From: Herbaspirillum sp. DW155 | GTDB taxonomy: Bacteria; Pseudomonadota; Gammaproteobacteria; Burkholderiales; Burkholderiaceae_D | Assembly (NCBI RefSeq): GCF_037076565.1 | Contig: NZ_AP029028.1 | Span: 3,038,001-3,102,000, forward strand | Length of the DNA stretch: 64,000 nt | Direction of reading: 5' to 3' | In this document: positions 26,807-36,165 of the stretch, in pieces | How the letters are laid out: each line of letters starts with the position of its first letter | How positions within the stretch are numbered: the first letter of the stretch is position 1 | The notes under the pieces: model-generated | Seen by the model: only the letters and a program-made list of their open reading frames with translations | What the model was told of the DNA's origin: nothing | The model's database searches: none | Position numbers and translations under genes: made by a program

Positions 26807-27742
26807 TCAGCGCAACTTCTTGCGCTTGAGCCACGCCAGCAAACGCTGCGGCTCATCGGTCTGGATGATGCTCACGCCACTGGCGATGAGTTTGCCCCAG
26901 ACCTGTTCCGGGTGTTCGACGGCCACCGTATCCAGATAGGGGCCCGCCAGATCCATGGGGCGGCCGCTGTCGATGTCCAGGGCCATGGTATTGACCAGCA
27001 AGCGCACCGGCCTGCGTCCAACCGCCTCGGTCGCCGCGCCGACCACCGCCGGATCACGGAAGATGAGCTGCAACACCGTCGGCTCCTGGCTGGCCAGGGC
27101 CTGCAATTGCCCGCTGCGCCCCGCCGCCCCGGTCTTTTCATCGAAATACAGGGTCTGCACGGCAATACCCAGCGAACGCGCCCAGGCCACCTGCTGCGGA
27201 TCGACGCCGGCATTGATGTTGAGCAGCACGTCGCGCGCCGTGTCGGTCTCCAGGATCGCCGCCACCATCGGGCCGATATCGGCTGCCTTCACATCGAGAT
27301 TGAGCAGAATGCGTCCACGCGCCACGGCCAGCGCTTCCTGCAGCGTCGGCACCCGGCGCGCCGTCAGGGCCGCCCCGTTGCGGCCGCCGCGTGCGTACAG
27401 CCGCAGCTGGCGGATCTGCGCCAGCGTAAGCTCGGCCACCGCGCCCTGGCCATTGGTGGTGCGGTCCACGGTCTGGTCGTGCATCAGGACCAGCGCACCA
27501 TCACGGGTGGTACGGACATCGATTTCGCCGATATCGATCCCTTCGGCGATGCAGCGCCGAATGCCATCCAGCGAATTTTCCGAGGTTTCGGTCCAGCAAC
27601 TGCGGTGCGACGATACCAATATGGGGCCAGTGGCGGTGGTCAGCGCCGACGGGCGCCAGGCACGGGGTTCAGCGTGGACTTGAGCTTGATCCATAAGCAG
27701 GCAAAGGGTACAGGTGAGGAGAAAACGGCCAAGAGAATGCAT
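26807..27742 (-). CDS. Exported glycerophosphodiester phosphodiesterase
   Basis: This is a 311-residue GDPD-family enzyme that hydrolyses glycerophosphodiesters such as glycerophosphocholine to glycerol-3-phosphate and an alcohol. A signal peptide (MHSLGRFLLTCTLCLLMDQAQVHA) implies periplasmic or secreted location. Catalytic and metal residues are visible: H46-R47 in SSHRSCW, E73 and D75 in IGEIDVRTT, and H88 in VLMHDQTVDRTTNG. It is last in a minus-strand run after phospholipase C, tonB, exbD, exbB and the TonB-dependent receptor, and the product would suit the nearby Ugp-like transporter. Confidence 0.92.
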   Translation of the reverse strand: MHSLGRFLLTCTLCLLMDQAQVHAEPRAWRPSALTTATGPILVSSHRSCWTETSENSLDGIRRCIAEGIDIGEIDVRTTRDGALVLMHDQTVDRTTNGQGAVAELTLAQIRQLRLYARGGRNGAALTARRVPTLQEALAVARGRILLNLDVKAADIGPMVAAILETDTARDVLLNINAGVDPQQVAWARSLGIAVQTLYFDEKTGAAGRSGQLQALASQEPTVLQLIFRDPAVVGAATEAVGRRPVRLLVNTMALDIDSGRPMDLAGPYLDTVAVEHPEQVWGKLIASGVSIIQTDEPQRLLAWLKRKKLR

Positions 27743-27805
27743 GAAATCGTCCTGGTAGATGAAGGAATATAAAACGGGCCGCGCATGCCGCCCGCAAAAA
27801 GACGA

Positions 27806-29896
27806 CTAGCTGATGAAGAAGGACGTCCGGCCGGTCTCCACATGGCCCGCCAGGCGGCGCGCAAATCCCGGCCGGTCCTCGGCCTGGACCAGCAGGTCGT
27901 ACCAGTGATGACTGTCTTCCAGCGGCCAGCGCTGCGTGAGCGACTGCCCCGGCTGCAGCTGCGCGGTGCGCGTGGCCTGGCCGTGGGCCTGATCGCGCAG
28001 CACCAGGCGCAACGCCTGCGTGCCCGGGTTGGACAAGACCAGCACCAGCTCGCCGCGCTCGCCGTCATGGCGTGCCTGCACCACAGGCTCGGCCTGGCCC
28101 GCACGTTCCAGGCTGCCACGCAGTTCGCGCAGGAAGCCGTTGGGGCCATACACCTTCAGGTCATAGCCACCGGCCGGGCCCACACCACGCCATTGCGCCG
28201 TGAGCGACTTGCCCGGCTGCACCGTGAAGGTCTGGTAGCGTGCGCTGTCCTGGCGCGCATAGACCTGGTAGACCGCGCCGGCCTTGCCCGCATTGAGGAA
28301 CTCGAGCTGCAGCGCCCCATGCTCCGCCAAGGCCCGGTCATCCACCGCCAGCACGTAAGGCAAGGCCCGCGCGGGCCGCCTGCCGCGTTCCTGCTGCGGC
28401 ATCGCCGGGTTCGGCGGCGCCACCGGGGAAGGCAGGCGCGCCTGCGCATCCGACAGGGCACGGTAGGCCGACGTATCCGGCAGCACCGGGCTGGCCACGT
28501 CGCGGCGGCGGAAGTCGAAGGCCGAGGTGAGATCGCCGCACACCGCGCGCCGCCACGGGCTGATGTTGGGTTCGTACACATCGAAGACCTGTTCCAGGAA
28601 GCGGATCACCGAGGTATGGTCGAACACCTCCGAGCAGACATAGCCGCCCTTGGACCAGGGCGAGATGACCATCATCGGCACCCTCGCGCCCAGCCCGGCC
28701 GGCAGGTCATCGGCCGGGTTGACGTAATCGCCCAGGCGGTGGAATTCGTCACTCACCTCCACCGTCGACAAGCCCTGCCCGGCATGCAGCGGCGGCGTGG
28801 GCGGCACCACGTGGTCGAAGAAACCATCGTTCTCGTCGTAGTTCACCAGCAGCACCGTGCTGCTCCACAGGGCCGGATTGGCGGTGAGGATGTCGAGTAC
28901 CAGACTGATGTAGTGCGCGCCGTAGCCCGGCGTGCGGTCGGGATGCTCGCAACTGAGCTTGGGCGGCATCAGCCAGGACACCTGCGGCAGGGTGCCGCTG
29001 TTGACGTCGCGCGCCAGGTCAGCCAGCGTGAACTTGCTGCAGGCCTTCTGCCACAGGGGCGAATCGGGCGCGGCGTCCTGATAGCGGGCGAAGAAATATT
29101 GCAGCACATTGAAGTCGCTCGGATAGTCGCCGTTGTCCACCTGCAGTTCGTCAGTCCCCTGGTAGACCTTCCAGGAAACCCCATGCTGCTCCAGCCGCTC
29201 CGGATAGGTGGTCCAGCCGAAGCTGTCGGCGCCGCTGCGGCGTTCGCCCGGCACGCCAGACCAGGCGCCGGTGCGCGGCTGATAGGTCATGGGGCCGCCG
29301 GCCCTGCCCTGCAGATCGATGCCACCGCTCATCAGGTGGAAGCGGTTGGGGTTGGTCGAGCCCAGCACCGAACAATGGTAGGCATCGCAAATGGTGAAGG
29401 CATCGGCCAGGGCATAGTGGAAGGGAATATCCTCGCGCGTGAAGTAGCCCATGGTGACGGCATCCTTCTTGGCCTCGATCCATTTGTCATAGTCCCCCCG
29501 GTTCCATGCCGCGTGCTGGTCCTTCCAGGCATGAGGCAGATGGCCACCGGCGCGGCCGGCGCTGGTGGTGGCCATCTCCATGCGATACGGCAGCACCAGC
29601 CGGCCCTGCGGATCGCGCTGGTGAAATACCGGGCTGCCGTCAGGCAAGGGGCGCGGGATGGGATCGCCGAACCCGCGCACGCCCCTGAGGCAGCCGAAAT
29701 AGTGATCGAACGAACGGTTCTCCTGCATCAGGATGACCACATGCTTCACATCCTTGATGCTGCCCGTCGGCGACGAAGGCGCCACCGCGAGCGCCTTGCG
29801 GATGCTGGCCGGCAAGGCCGTCAGGGCCAGTGCCGCGCTGCCCGTGCGGGCGGCGCTCTTGAGGAAATGGCGGCGGCCTGGGGATTTTCTTTTCAT
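27806..29896 (-). CDS. plcN: Phosphocholine-specific phospholipase C, Tat-exported
   Basis: This is a 696-residue phospholipase C of the PlcH/PlcN type, releasing phosphocholine and diacylglycerol from phosphatidylcholine. A twin-arginine signal (KSPGRRHFLKSAARTGSAALALTALPA) starts the protein, as in Pseudomonas Plc enzymes. The phosphoesterase domain opens with KHVVILMQENRSFDHYFG and contains NPNRFHLMSGG, NYDENDGFFDHV and GARVPMMVISPWSKGGYV. Two C-terminal beta-rich repeats of the family follow from about residue 500 (RALPYVLAVDDR and onward). The start MKRKSPGRRHF at 29896 is used. It stands between tonB and the GDPD gene. Whether it is haemolytic cannot be told. Confidence 0.93.
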   Translation of the reverse strand: MKRKSPGRRHFLKSAARTGSAALALTALPASIRKALAVAPSSPTGSIKDVKHVVILMQENRSFDHYFGCLRGVRGFGDPIPRPLPDGSPVFHQRDPQGRLVLPYRMEMATTSAGRAGGHLPHAWKDQHAAWNRGDYDKWIEAKKDAVTMGYFTREDIPFHYALADAFTICDAYHCSVLGSTNPNRFHLMSGGIDLQGRAGGPMTYQPRTGAWSGVPGERRSGADSFGWTTYPERLEQHGVSWKVYQGTDELQVDNGDYPSDFNVLQYFFARYQDAAPDSPLWQKACSKFTLADLARDVNSGTLPQVSWLMPPKLSCEHPDRTPGYGAHYISLVLDILTANPALWSSTVLLVNYDENDGFFDHVVPPTPPLHAGQGLSTVEVSDEFHRLGDYVNPADDLPAGLGARVPMMVISPWSKGGYVCSEVFDHTSVIRFLEQVFDVYEPNISPWRRAVCGDLTSAFDFRRRDVASPVLPDTSAYRALSDAQARLPSPVAPPNPAMPQQERGRRPARALPYVLAVDDRALAEHGALQLEFLNAGKAGAVYQVYARQDSARYQTFTVQPGKSLTAQWRGVGPAGGYDLKVYGPNGFLRELRGSLERAGQAEPVVQARHDGERGELVLVLSNPGTQALRLVLRDQAHGQATRTAQLQPGQSLTQRWPLEDSHHWYDLLVQAEDRPGFARRLAGHVETGRTSFFIS

Positions 29897-29936
29897 CGGC
29901 GAATCTCGCAATCCTTGTGTGCTTGTGTGCGCAATC

Positions 29937-30656
29937 TCAGTTCAGGCTGAAGCGCAGCTCGACCTCGCCCAGCACCGGCTCATCGGTGCGCGAGAACTTC
30001 CATTGCATCAGCGCCTTGATGGCGGCCTGGTCAAACAACCTGGGGGGCTGCGCCCGTACGATCTGCACGGCGCTTACCGAACCATCCTTCTCGATGGTCA
30101 CGTGCGCGATCACCACGCCCTCGGTATTGCTGGCCAGTGCCTTGGGCGGATAGTCCGGCTCCACCCGCTGCAACGGCACCAGCCCGCGCCGCACTTCGCC
30201 CGGCTGGGCCTTGGGGGCGGGCGTCACCGGCGCCGCAGGCGCGCTGGGCGCGGCAGCCACGGGGGCCGCAGGCTGGCTTGGCGCCGGAGCAGGCGCTTGC
30301 TGGGATGGTGCATTCTGGGCCGCCATCTCCGGCGCCGGCCTGGGTGCGGGCGATGGCTTGGGCGGCACCGGCTTGGGCGGCCTGGGCGTCGGCGGTGGCA
30401 CCGGCGGCGCTGGTTCCGGCAAGGGCGGCGCCTCGGCGATAGTCACCAGCTTCATCACCTTGACCGGTTCCGGCACCGGTTCAGGCAACACCGGGGCCTT
30501 CGGCCAGGCCAGCAGCACGATGGCGCATTCGACCGCCAGGGCCACACCGACGGCCAGCGGCCAGCGCAGCGCGTTGCCGGACGGCACGGCAGGTGGCTGA
30601 TCCGGCCAGGAAGAGGACGACGGGCCGTTCAGCGGCAGGGTCAGGGAATGGCGCAT
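29937..30656 (-). CDS. tonB: TonB energy transducer
   Basis: This is a 239-residue protein with one N-terminal membrane helix (WPLAVGVALAVECAIVLLAW, near 32-51). A long Pro/Ala-rich periplasm-spanning stretch includes VPPPTPRPPKPVPPKPSPAPRP, and the C-terminal TonB domain is VEPDYPPKALASNTEGVVIAHVTIEKDGSVSAVQI. It transmits proton-motive energy from ExbBD to outer-membrane receptors. The ATG at 30656 (MRHSLTLPL) gives the normal short cytoplasmic tail. It is directly downstream of exbD and upstream of plcN, so it is probably dedicated to the receptor of this locus. Confidence 0.93.
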   Translation of the reverse strand: MRHSLTLPLNGPSSSSWPDQPPAVPSGNALRWPLAVGVALAVECAIVLLAWPKAPVLPEPVPEPVKVMKLVTIAEAPPLPEPAPPVPPPTPRPPKPVPPKPSPAPRPAPEMAAQNAPSQQAPAPAPSQPAAPVAAAPSAPAAPVTPAPKAQPGEVRRGLVPLQRVEPDYPPKALASNTEGVVIAHVTIEKDGSVSAVQIVRAQPPRLFDQAAIKALMQWKFSRTDEPVLGEVELRFSLN

Positions 30657-30663
30657 GCGGACC

Positions 30664-31062
30664 TCAATGCCTGGCGGCGATGCCGATGTCCTCGACACCA
30701 GCGGCGCGGGCGACATCCATCACGTGCAGCAGGTTTTCCAGCGACACATCCTTGTCCCCGGCCACCAGCACTTCCAGCCTGGCGGTCCGGGCACGCTCCT
30801 TGAGCTGGCCGACAAGGGCATCATGCTCGATGGGCTTGCCTTCGAAGAACATGGCACCGCTCTTGTCCACCACGATGGTGAGCGACTTGCCGGGCAGCGT
30901 GGCGGCGCTGGCCGCTTGCGGCACGTTGATCTTGAGTCCGCTGACATCAATCATCTTGAGCATCGTCACCATGAAGAAAATCAGCAGGAACATCATGATG
31001 TCGATCATCGGGATGATCTCGATATGCGGCTCATCCGATTGCAGGTAGCGGGTGCGGCTCAT
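30664..31062 (-). CDS. exbD: Biopolymer transport protein ExbD
   Basis: This is a 132-residue inner-membrane protein with a single helix (EIIPMIDIMMFLLIFFMVTML, near 15-35) that contains the proton-path aspartate in the MIDIM segment. A small periplasmic domain follows. Its start overlaps the exbB stop by four bases, giving translational coupling, and tonB follows closely. Confidence 0.93.
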   Translation of the reverse strand: MSRTRYLQSDEPHIEIIPMIDIMMFLLIFFMVTMLKMIDVSGLKINVPQAASAATLPGKSLTIVVDKSGAMFFEGKPIEHDALVGQLKERARTARLEVLVAGDKDVSLENLLHVMDVARAAGVEDIGIAARH

Positions 31063-31784
31063 GATGCGGCTCCGGCGTAGGCGACGTCGGCGGCGCGCTT
31101 GACGGCCGGCTTGCCTGCTCCGGCAGCGTGAGGCCCGGCGGCCTGGCGCACGACGATGGATTGCTCCAGCAGGCAGTGCTGCTTGATGAAGACCAGCTTG
31201 ATGAGGTCCAGCTCCAGCAGGGCCAGGCGCACCCGCTTGGAGAAATAGCTGTTGGCCGCCACGCCCGCGATGGCCACCAGCAGGCCGCAGCCGGTGGCCA
31301 GCAGAGAATGGCCGATGCCGTTGGTGACCGCCCCGCTGCTGCTGCCCGCCGTGCCCAGCACGTTGAAGGATTCAGTGATGCCGATGATGGTACCCAGAAG
31401 GCCGATCAGCGGGCCCAGCGTGATGGCCGCACCCAGCAGCCACAGCGAGCGGTCCAGTTCCGGCATGGTGCGCACGATGGCTTCGTCGATGTAGCGGTCC
31501 ATGGCCTCGCCCGAGGCCAACGCACGCGACTCCACCGCCGCGTGCAAGGTCGCACCGAAGACCGTGCTGCGATAACGCTGGGCGATGTCCTGCAGGGCCG
31601 CATCGCTGCGGTGATCGGCGCGCACCAGCGCCTGGTCGATCTGCTTGCCCGAGGGCAGGCAGCGGGCAAAGAAGATGAAGCGCTCGACCGAGACGGCCAG
31701 CACCACCAGCAGCAGCAGGGCCAGGATGGGAATGATGCCCATCGATTGGCGGCTCAGTTCCAGGAGTTGTTCAAGATTGGACAT
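31059..31784 (-). CDS. exbB: MotA/TolQ/ExbB proton channel family protein
   Basis: This is a 241-residue inner-membrane protein with a helix near 15-36 (MGIIPILALLLLVVLAVSVE) and two more around 125-185. The conserved region AAITLGPLIGLLGTIIGITESF and GIGHSLLATGCGLLVAIAGVAANSYF are the channel motifs. It works with ExbD and TonB. It lies 55 bp after the receptor gene. Confidence 0.93.
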   Translation of the reverse strand: MSNLEQLLELSRQSMGIIPILALLLLVVLAVSVERFIFFARCLPSGKQIDQALVRADHRSDAALQDIAQRYRSTVFGATLHAAVESRALASGEAMDRYIDEAIVRTMPELDRSLWLLGAAITLGPLIGLLGTIIGITESFNVLGTAGSSSGAVTNGIGHSLLATGCGLLVAIAGVAANSYFSKRVRLALLELDLIKLVFIKQHCLLEQSIVVRQAAGPHAAGAGKPAVKRAADVAYAGAAS

Positions 31785-31839
31785 GGCAGTTCCTTACAGG
31801 GGGAGGTACAAAGGGTGAGTCAAACGAAACAGGGCGTCA

Positions 31840-34638
31840 TCACATGTTCTTGGGGCTGTAGTTCACCCCCAGCCAGATCATCCGGCCCATGGAGAAGGTG
31901 TCCTTGAGCTGGTCCTTGTTGGGACCGGTCACGCTGGTCACCGGCGAGTTGGTCAGGTTGGCCACCTCGGCAAAGGCGCGCCAGCCACCGCCCAGGTCGT
32001 AGCGGGCCTGCAGGTCGATCTGCTTGCGGGCCTGCCAGTAGACGTCCTGGCTGGGCAGGCTGGCGTCCACCAGGCGCAGGCTGCGGCCGGTCCAGTTGTA
32101 GGCTGCGGAGAGATCCAGCTTCTGGTAGTTGTAGAACACCGTGAGATTGCGGATCTGGTCCGGCTGGTTGACCAGGTTCTGGAGGGTGCGCGTACCGCCG
32201 CTGCTGGTGGCGGCGTTCAGGCGGCCGTCCAGGAAGCTCAGGTTGGCGCTGAAGCCCAGTCCTTGCAGGGCCGGGCTGATCCAGCCCAGCGAGCTTTGCA
32301 CGTAGCTCAGCTCCACCCCGTTGATGCGCGAGCTGGAGGCATTGACCGGCTGGGTGATCGAAGCCGCGCGGGTAGCGCCGTTGTAGAACAGGCTGCCCTG
32401 GCTGGAGAGGGTATAGATCTCGTTCTTGATCTTCTTGTTGAACACGGCCAGCGACAGCAGGCTCGAATTGGGCAGGTACCACTCGGCGGAGGCGTCGAGG
32501 TTGTTCGATTCGCGTGGCTTGATATCCGGATTGCCCTGGGTCACGGTGACCGAGCCATCGGTGTTCTGGCTGATCGTGGTGTTGGGCGCATAGGCATCGT
32601 AATTGGGACGGCCGATGGTCTGACTGGCTGCCAGCTTCAGCTTGACGGCATCGGTGGCATTGAAGACCAGCGACGCCGCCGGCAACAGATAGTTGTAGCT
32701 GGAATCCTTGGTCTGCGACACCCAGGTGGTGGTGCCATTGCTGACGTTGCGCACATTGCCGGTGGTGGAGAGCTTGGTATTGTCCTGGCGCATGCCGAAC
32801 AATGCACTCCAGCGGTCGGTGCGCCAGGAAGCCATCGCATAGAGGGCGGCCGTCTGTTCGCTGTGCGAGTAATCGCTTTGCAGGCTGTTGACGCTGTTGG
32901 CGCTGCTGGCGGCAATCTTGCCCTGGTTGGCGGCGAACTGCTGCCAGGCCTGGGAACCGTTGACCAGGATGAAGGGCAAACCACCGCTGTAGGGCAGGAC
33001 GGTGCCGGACACCGACCCGTTGCCGGCCAGGGTCAGGCCACCGGAGGTGGGGAAGAACTGGTTGTTCACGTAGTCATAGCTGTGCTCCAGGCGGCGGTAA
33101 TCCACGCCCACGCCAGCACCCAGGCCGCGTGCATCCTGGTCCATGTTCCAGCGGTAATCCAGCTTCACATCGCCGACCTGATCGTCGATGCTCACCATTT
33201 CCTTGCGCCAGTAATAAGCCTGCCAGTTGTTCAGGTTGGTGAAGTTGGAAGGATTGTTCAGTGCCACCGAAGGCTCGAAACTGGCGGTGCTGTAGCTCAT
33301 GCCCAGCGCATTGGTACCGCTCAGGACCGGGGCCGAACCGGCGCCGGGATAGGCAAAGTTGGCGAAGATGTACTTGGCCAGCTCGCGCGGCTCGCGATGC
33401 TGGGCTTGCGAGAAGGACGAACGCAGCGAGAGCACCTGGCTGTCGTCCAGCTTCCAGTCCATCCCGCCTTGCAGTACCGAGGTGGTGCGCTTGATGGTCG
33501 AGGCGGCATAGCCGGCCTCGGCCTCGCCGCGCGCGAACTGTCCGCTGGTGGCGGTCTGGTTCAGGACCGGGTTGTTGCCGGTGCTGCGACTGTCATCGAT
33601 GAAGGTTTCATTGCGCAAGATGTGGGTCGAATCGCTGTTGTAGCCGAAGCCCAGGAAACCGTACAGATCCGGAGTGAAGCGCCCTTCCAGCTTGGCATTG
33701 AAGCCGCTGGTCTCGCTGTTCTTCAGGTGCTGCCAGTACTTGAACTGCTGCGGCACCGCGAAACCATTGCCGGTATTGGGGCCGCCCGAGGACGCCGGGT
33801 TGGCAATGCTGCCGTTGGCGTTGTAGTAGTTGTAGAAGATGTTGTCGGTGGTCATGTGACCGATGGAGACCGTGTTCTCCTTCTCGTAATTGGCCGAGAT
33901 CACGTAGCCGAAGCGATTGTCCGGACCAAAGGTGTTGCTGAAGCTGACGTCCGATTTCTTGGCCAGGCCTTCCGCTCCCGAGGCGACCTTGCCGCTGCCG
34001 GCCGCATGGCCGAGGGCGCCGGTGGCGCTGAAGACGGGTTTGCCGCCATTGTCGAAGGCGCTGCGGCTGACGATGTTGACCGAGCCACCCACGGCATTGG
34101 GGTCCATGTCCGGCGTCCAGGTCTTGAAGACCTGCACTTCCTTGACCATCGAGGCCGGCAGCATATTGGTGCGGGCGCTGCGGGTGGTCTGGTCCACCGA
34201 AGCGATGGGAGCGCCATTGAGGGTGACGTTGTTGTAGCTGCCGTCCAGGCCGCGAATGGCAATGAACTGGGCCTTGTCACGTCCGTTCACGTTGTCCGGG
34301 TTGAAAGTGACCGATACCCCGGCCACACGCCGCACCACATCGGTCACGGTCGAATCCGGCAGGCGCTCCACCTGCTCCCGGGTCACGCTGTCCATGACGC
34401 GTTCTTCCACTTCCTTGCCGGCCACTGCGGCGCTGGTCTGGCTGCGCTTGCGGGTCACCACCACGCTGTCCAGGCGCTTGACGCTGCCGTCCTGCCCTGC
34501 CGGCGCGGTCCCGGCCTGGGCGCCCTCCCCGGCCGGCACCGCATCGGCTGCCTGCGCCAGCAGCGGCAGCACCGACAGGATCGCCAGGCTCATCAATGAC
34601 AAACGTCGGTAATGCTGACTTCCACTGCGATAAGACAT
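31840..34638 (-). CDS. TonB-dependent outer-membrane receptor
   Basis: This is a 932-residue receptor starting MSYRSGSQHYRRLSLMSLAILSVLPLLAQAADA, a clear signal peptide, preceded by AGGGGAA. The plug domain includes RLPDSTVTDVVRRVAGVSVTFNPDNVNGRDKAQFIAIRGLDGSYNNVTLNGAPI and the TWTPDMDPNAVGGSVNI block typical of the large Xanthomonas/Caulobacter-type TonB receptor group. A long beta-barrel ends in WLGVNYSPKNM; the last residue is not aromatic. No N-terminal signalling (STN) domain is seen. It is first in the exbB-exbD-tonB-plcN-GDPD run. The reading frame stays open far upstream of 34638, antisense to the regulator gene, but that part is not coding. The substrate is unknown; context suggests phospholipid breakdown products or another organic phosphate. 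Confidence 0.93.
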   Translation of the reverse strand: MSYRSGSQHYRRLSLMSLAILSVLPLLAQAADAVPAGEGAQAGTAPAGQDGSVKRLDSVVVTRKRSQTSAAVAGKEVEERVMDSVTREQVERLPDSTVTDVVRRVAGVSVTFNPDNVNGRDKAQFIAIRGLDGSYNNVTLNGAPIASVDQTTRSARTNMLPASMVKEVQVFKTWTPDMDPNAVGGSVNIVSRSAFDNGGKPVFSATGALGHAAGSGKVASGAEGLAKKSDVSFSNTFGPDNRFGYVISANYEKENTVSIGHMTTDNIFYNYYNANGSIANPASSGGPNTGNGFAVPQQFKYWQHLKNSETSGFNAKLEGRFTPDLYGFLGFGYNSDSTHILRNETFIDDSRSTGNNPVLNQTATSGQFARGEAEAGYAASTIKRTTSVLQGGMDWKLDDSQVLSLRSSFSQAQHREPRELAKYIFANFAYPGAGSAPVLSGTNALGMSYSTASFEPSVALNNPSNFTNLNNWQAYYWRKEMVSIDDQVGDVKLDYRWNMDQDARGLGAGVGVDYRRLEHSYDYVNNQFFPTSGGLTLAGNGSVSGTVLPYSGGLPFILVNGSQAWQQFAANQGKIAASSANSVNSLQSDYSHSEQTAALYAMASWRTDRWSALFGMRQDNTKLSTTGNVRNVSNGTTTWVSQTKDSSYNYLLPAASLVFNATDAVKLKLAASQTIGRPNYDAYAPNTTISQNTDGSVTVTQGNPDIKPRESNNLDASAEWYLPNSSLLSLAVFNKKIKNEIYTLSSQGSLFYNGATRAASITQPVNASSSRINGVELSYVQSSLGWISPALQGLGFSANLSFLDGRLNAATSSGGTRTLQNLVNQPDQIRNLTVFYNYQKLDLSAAYNWTGRSLRLVDASLPSQDVYWQARKQIDLQARYDLGGGWRAFAEVANLTNSPVTSVTGPNKDQLKDTFSMGRMIWLGVNYSPKNM

Positions 34639-34715
34639 GGTATTCCCCTGAAAACAAGTCGTGGCTGAAAGGCTTGCGCGACCGGACAGCCGGTGGCGAA
34701 GCGGGTTATCATGCA

Positions 34716-34727
34716 TAGAACGTTCTA
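34716..34727. promoter_or_regulatory. Putative LacI-type operator 1
   Basis: TAGAACGTTCTA is a perfect 12-bp palindrome with the central CG typical of LacI-family operators. It lies 78 bp upstream of the receptor start. On the minus strand it follows or overlaps a possible -10 preceded by CTGACA at 17 bp. The divergent lacI-type gene is the obvious source of its binding protein. Confidence 0.7.
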
Positions 34728-34810
34728 ATTTCTTGTGAAAAAAAATGTCAGCCTTAACAACTGATTGCGAACCAAATGATTTTCTGCGACTTATTCCCTG
34801 TCGCTTTACA

Positions 34811-34824
34811 TTAGAACGTTCCAA
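34811..34824. promoter_or_regulatory. Putative LacI-type operator 2
   Basis: TTAGAACGTTCCAA shares the AGAACGTTC core with operator 1 and is a near-perfect palindrome, centred 96 bp away and 238 bp before the regulator start. Two sites at this distance could allow looping or control of both divergent promoters. Confidence 0.65.
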
Positions 34825-35055
34825 TGGATGCGTATTTTCTCGAAGATTTATGACCCCGTGATTACATTCACCGCCCTTGTCGCAAAAACATTTTTGGGCG
34901 CGCGCCAGTCCTGCTGCACATGGCCTCATATATGATTGCGCAGCCCGGCCCGCCCTTCCTGCCTGAGCATTCCGACGCCGATACGCCATGAACCACACGC
35001 ACCGACCGCCCTCGATCCTGCCTTCACCGTTGCACCTGCCTCGCCTGCCACAACC

Positions 35056-36165
35056 ATGAGCCGCCTGACCATCAAGGACGTCGCCAAGGCTGCCGGCGTC
35101 AGTTTCCAGACGGTCTCGCTGGTGCTGAACCACCCCGAGAAAGTCGCCCCGAAGACCCGCGAGCTGGTGCAAGCCGCCATCGATTCGCTCAATTTCATCC
35201 CCAACGTGGCCGCGCGCTCGCTGCGCAACATCTCGACCCGCACACTGGCCTGCGTGATGTTCAATGGCTCGTCCTATGACGAGCGCTCCGAGCGCACCCA
35301 GGACACCCACTATCACAACGTCGTACAAACCCTCACCCGCGCCGCCGACCGCGCCGGCTATACGCTGCTGCAACGCAACCTGATGCGCGAGGACGAGGCC
35401 TCGCTGGTCTATGTGCGCGACCTGTTCCTGGCCGGCCGCATCGACGGCATGATTGCCATGGTCAATCGCGCCGGCAATCCTGTGGTGAGCGAACTGCACC
35501 GGCTGGGCTATCCCTGCGTGGTCTATGGCCTGGCCGAACCGGCCTGCCATCATGTGGTGCAGTCGGATCGCCAGGCCGCCCTGGCCGTGGTGGAACATCT
35601 CCATCGCACGGGCTGCCGCAAAATTGCGCTGGTGACCGGGCCGCAGAAGGACCACCTGCCCGGCAAGTCGCGTGAAGATGAGGCGCCGACCTCGAGCGAG
35701 GCGCGCTATTTCGGCTATCTGGATGGACTGGAAAAATGCGGCCTGACGCCACGCCCGGAATGGGTGGTCACCGGCGACTGGTCGCTGGAAAGCGGCTACC
35801 GTGCCGCCGCCCAGCTCTGCCACCAGGCCGAGCGCCCGGATGCGATCTTCCTCGGCAATGACCGCATGGCCCTGGGCGCGCTCAAGGCACTTTACGACCT
35901 GGGCGTGAAGGTGCCGCAGGAGATCAGCGTGGTCGGTTTCGACAACATGCGCTATGACGACTTCAGCATTCCCTCGCTCACCAGCGTGGACGCCCCCATG
36001 CTGGAGATGTGCGAATTCGCCGTGAACCTGCTGCTCGAACGCATCGGGCAGCGTCAGGAACGGCGCAACCAGTCCGGTGATGCCACCGCCTCCGAGGCGG
36101 CTCTGGTGCAGAAGATGTTTTCGACGCACCTGGTGATCCGCGACAGTACCCGACCGGTCATGTGA
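35056..36165 (+). CDS. LacI family transcriptional regulator
   Basis: This is a 369-residue regulator starting MSRLTIKDVAKAAGVSFQTVSLVLNHPEKVAPKTR, the DNA-binding headpiece with its helix-turn-helix and hinge. The periplasmic-binding-like effector domain follows, with GYPCVVYGLAEP, PDAIFLGNDRMALGALKALYDLGVKVPQEISVVGFDNM and SLTSVDAPM. The ATG at 35056 is chosen because the headpiece begins there. It is divergent from the receptor operon and overlaps ugpB by four bases, so it probably controls both arms. The effector is unknown. Confidence 0.92.
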   Translation: MSRLTIKDVAKAAGVSFQTVSLVLNHPEKVAPKTRELVQAAIDSLNFIPNVAARSLRNISTRTLACVMFNGSSYDERSERTQDTHYHNVVQTLTRAADRAGYTLLQRNLMREDEASLVYVRDLFLAGRIDGMIAMVNRAGNPVVSELHRLGYPCVVYGLAEPACHHVVQSDRQAALAVVEHLHRTGCRKIALVTGPQKDHLPGKSREDEAPTSSEARYFGYLDGLEKCGLTPRPEWVVTGDWSLESGYRAAAQLCHQAERPDAIFLGNDRMALGALKALYDLGVKVPQEISVVGFDNMRYDDFSIPSLTSVDAPMLEMCEFAVNLLLERIGQRQERRNQSGDATASEAALVQKMFSTHLVIRDSTRPVM

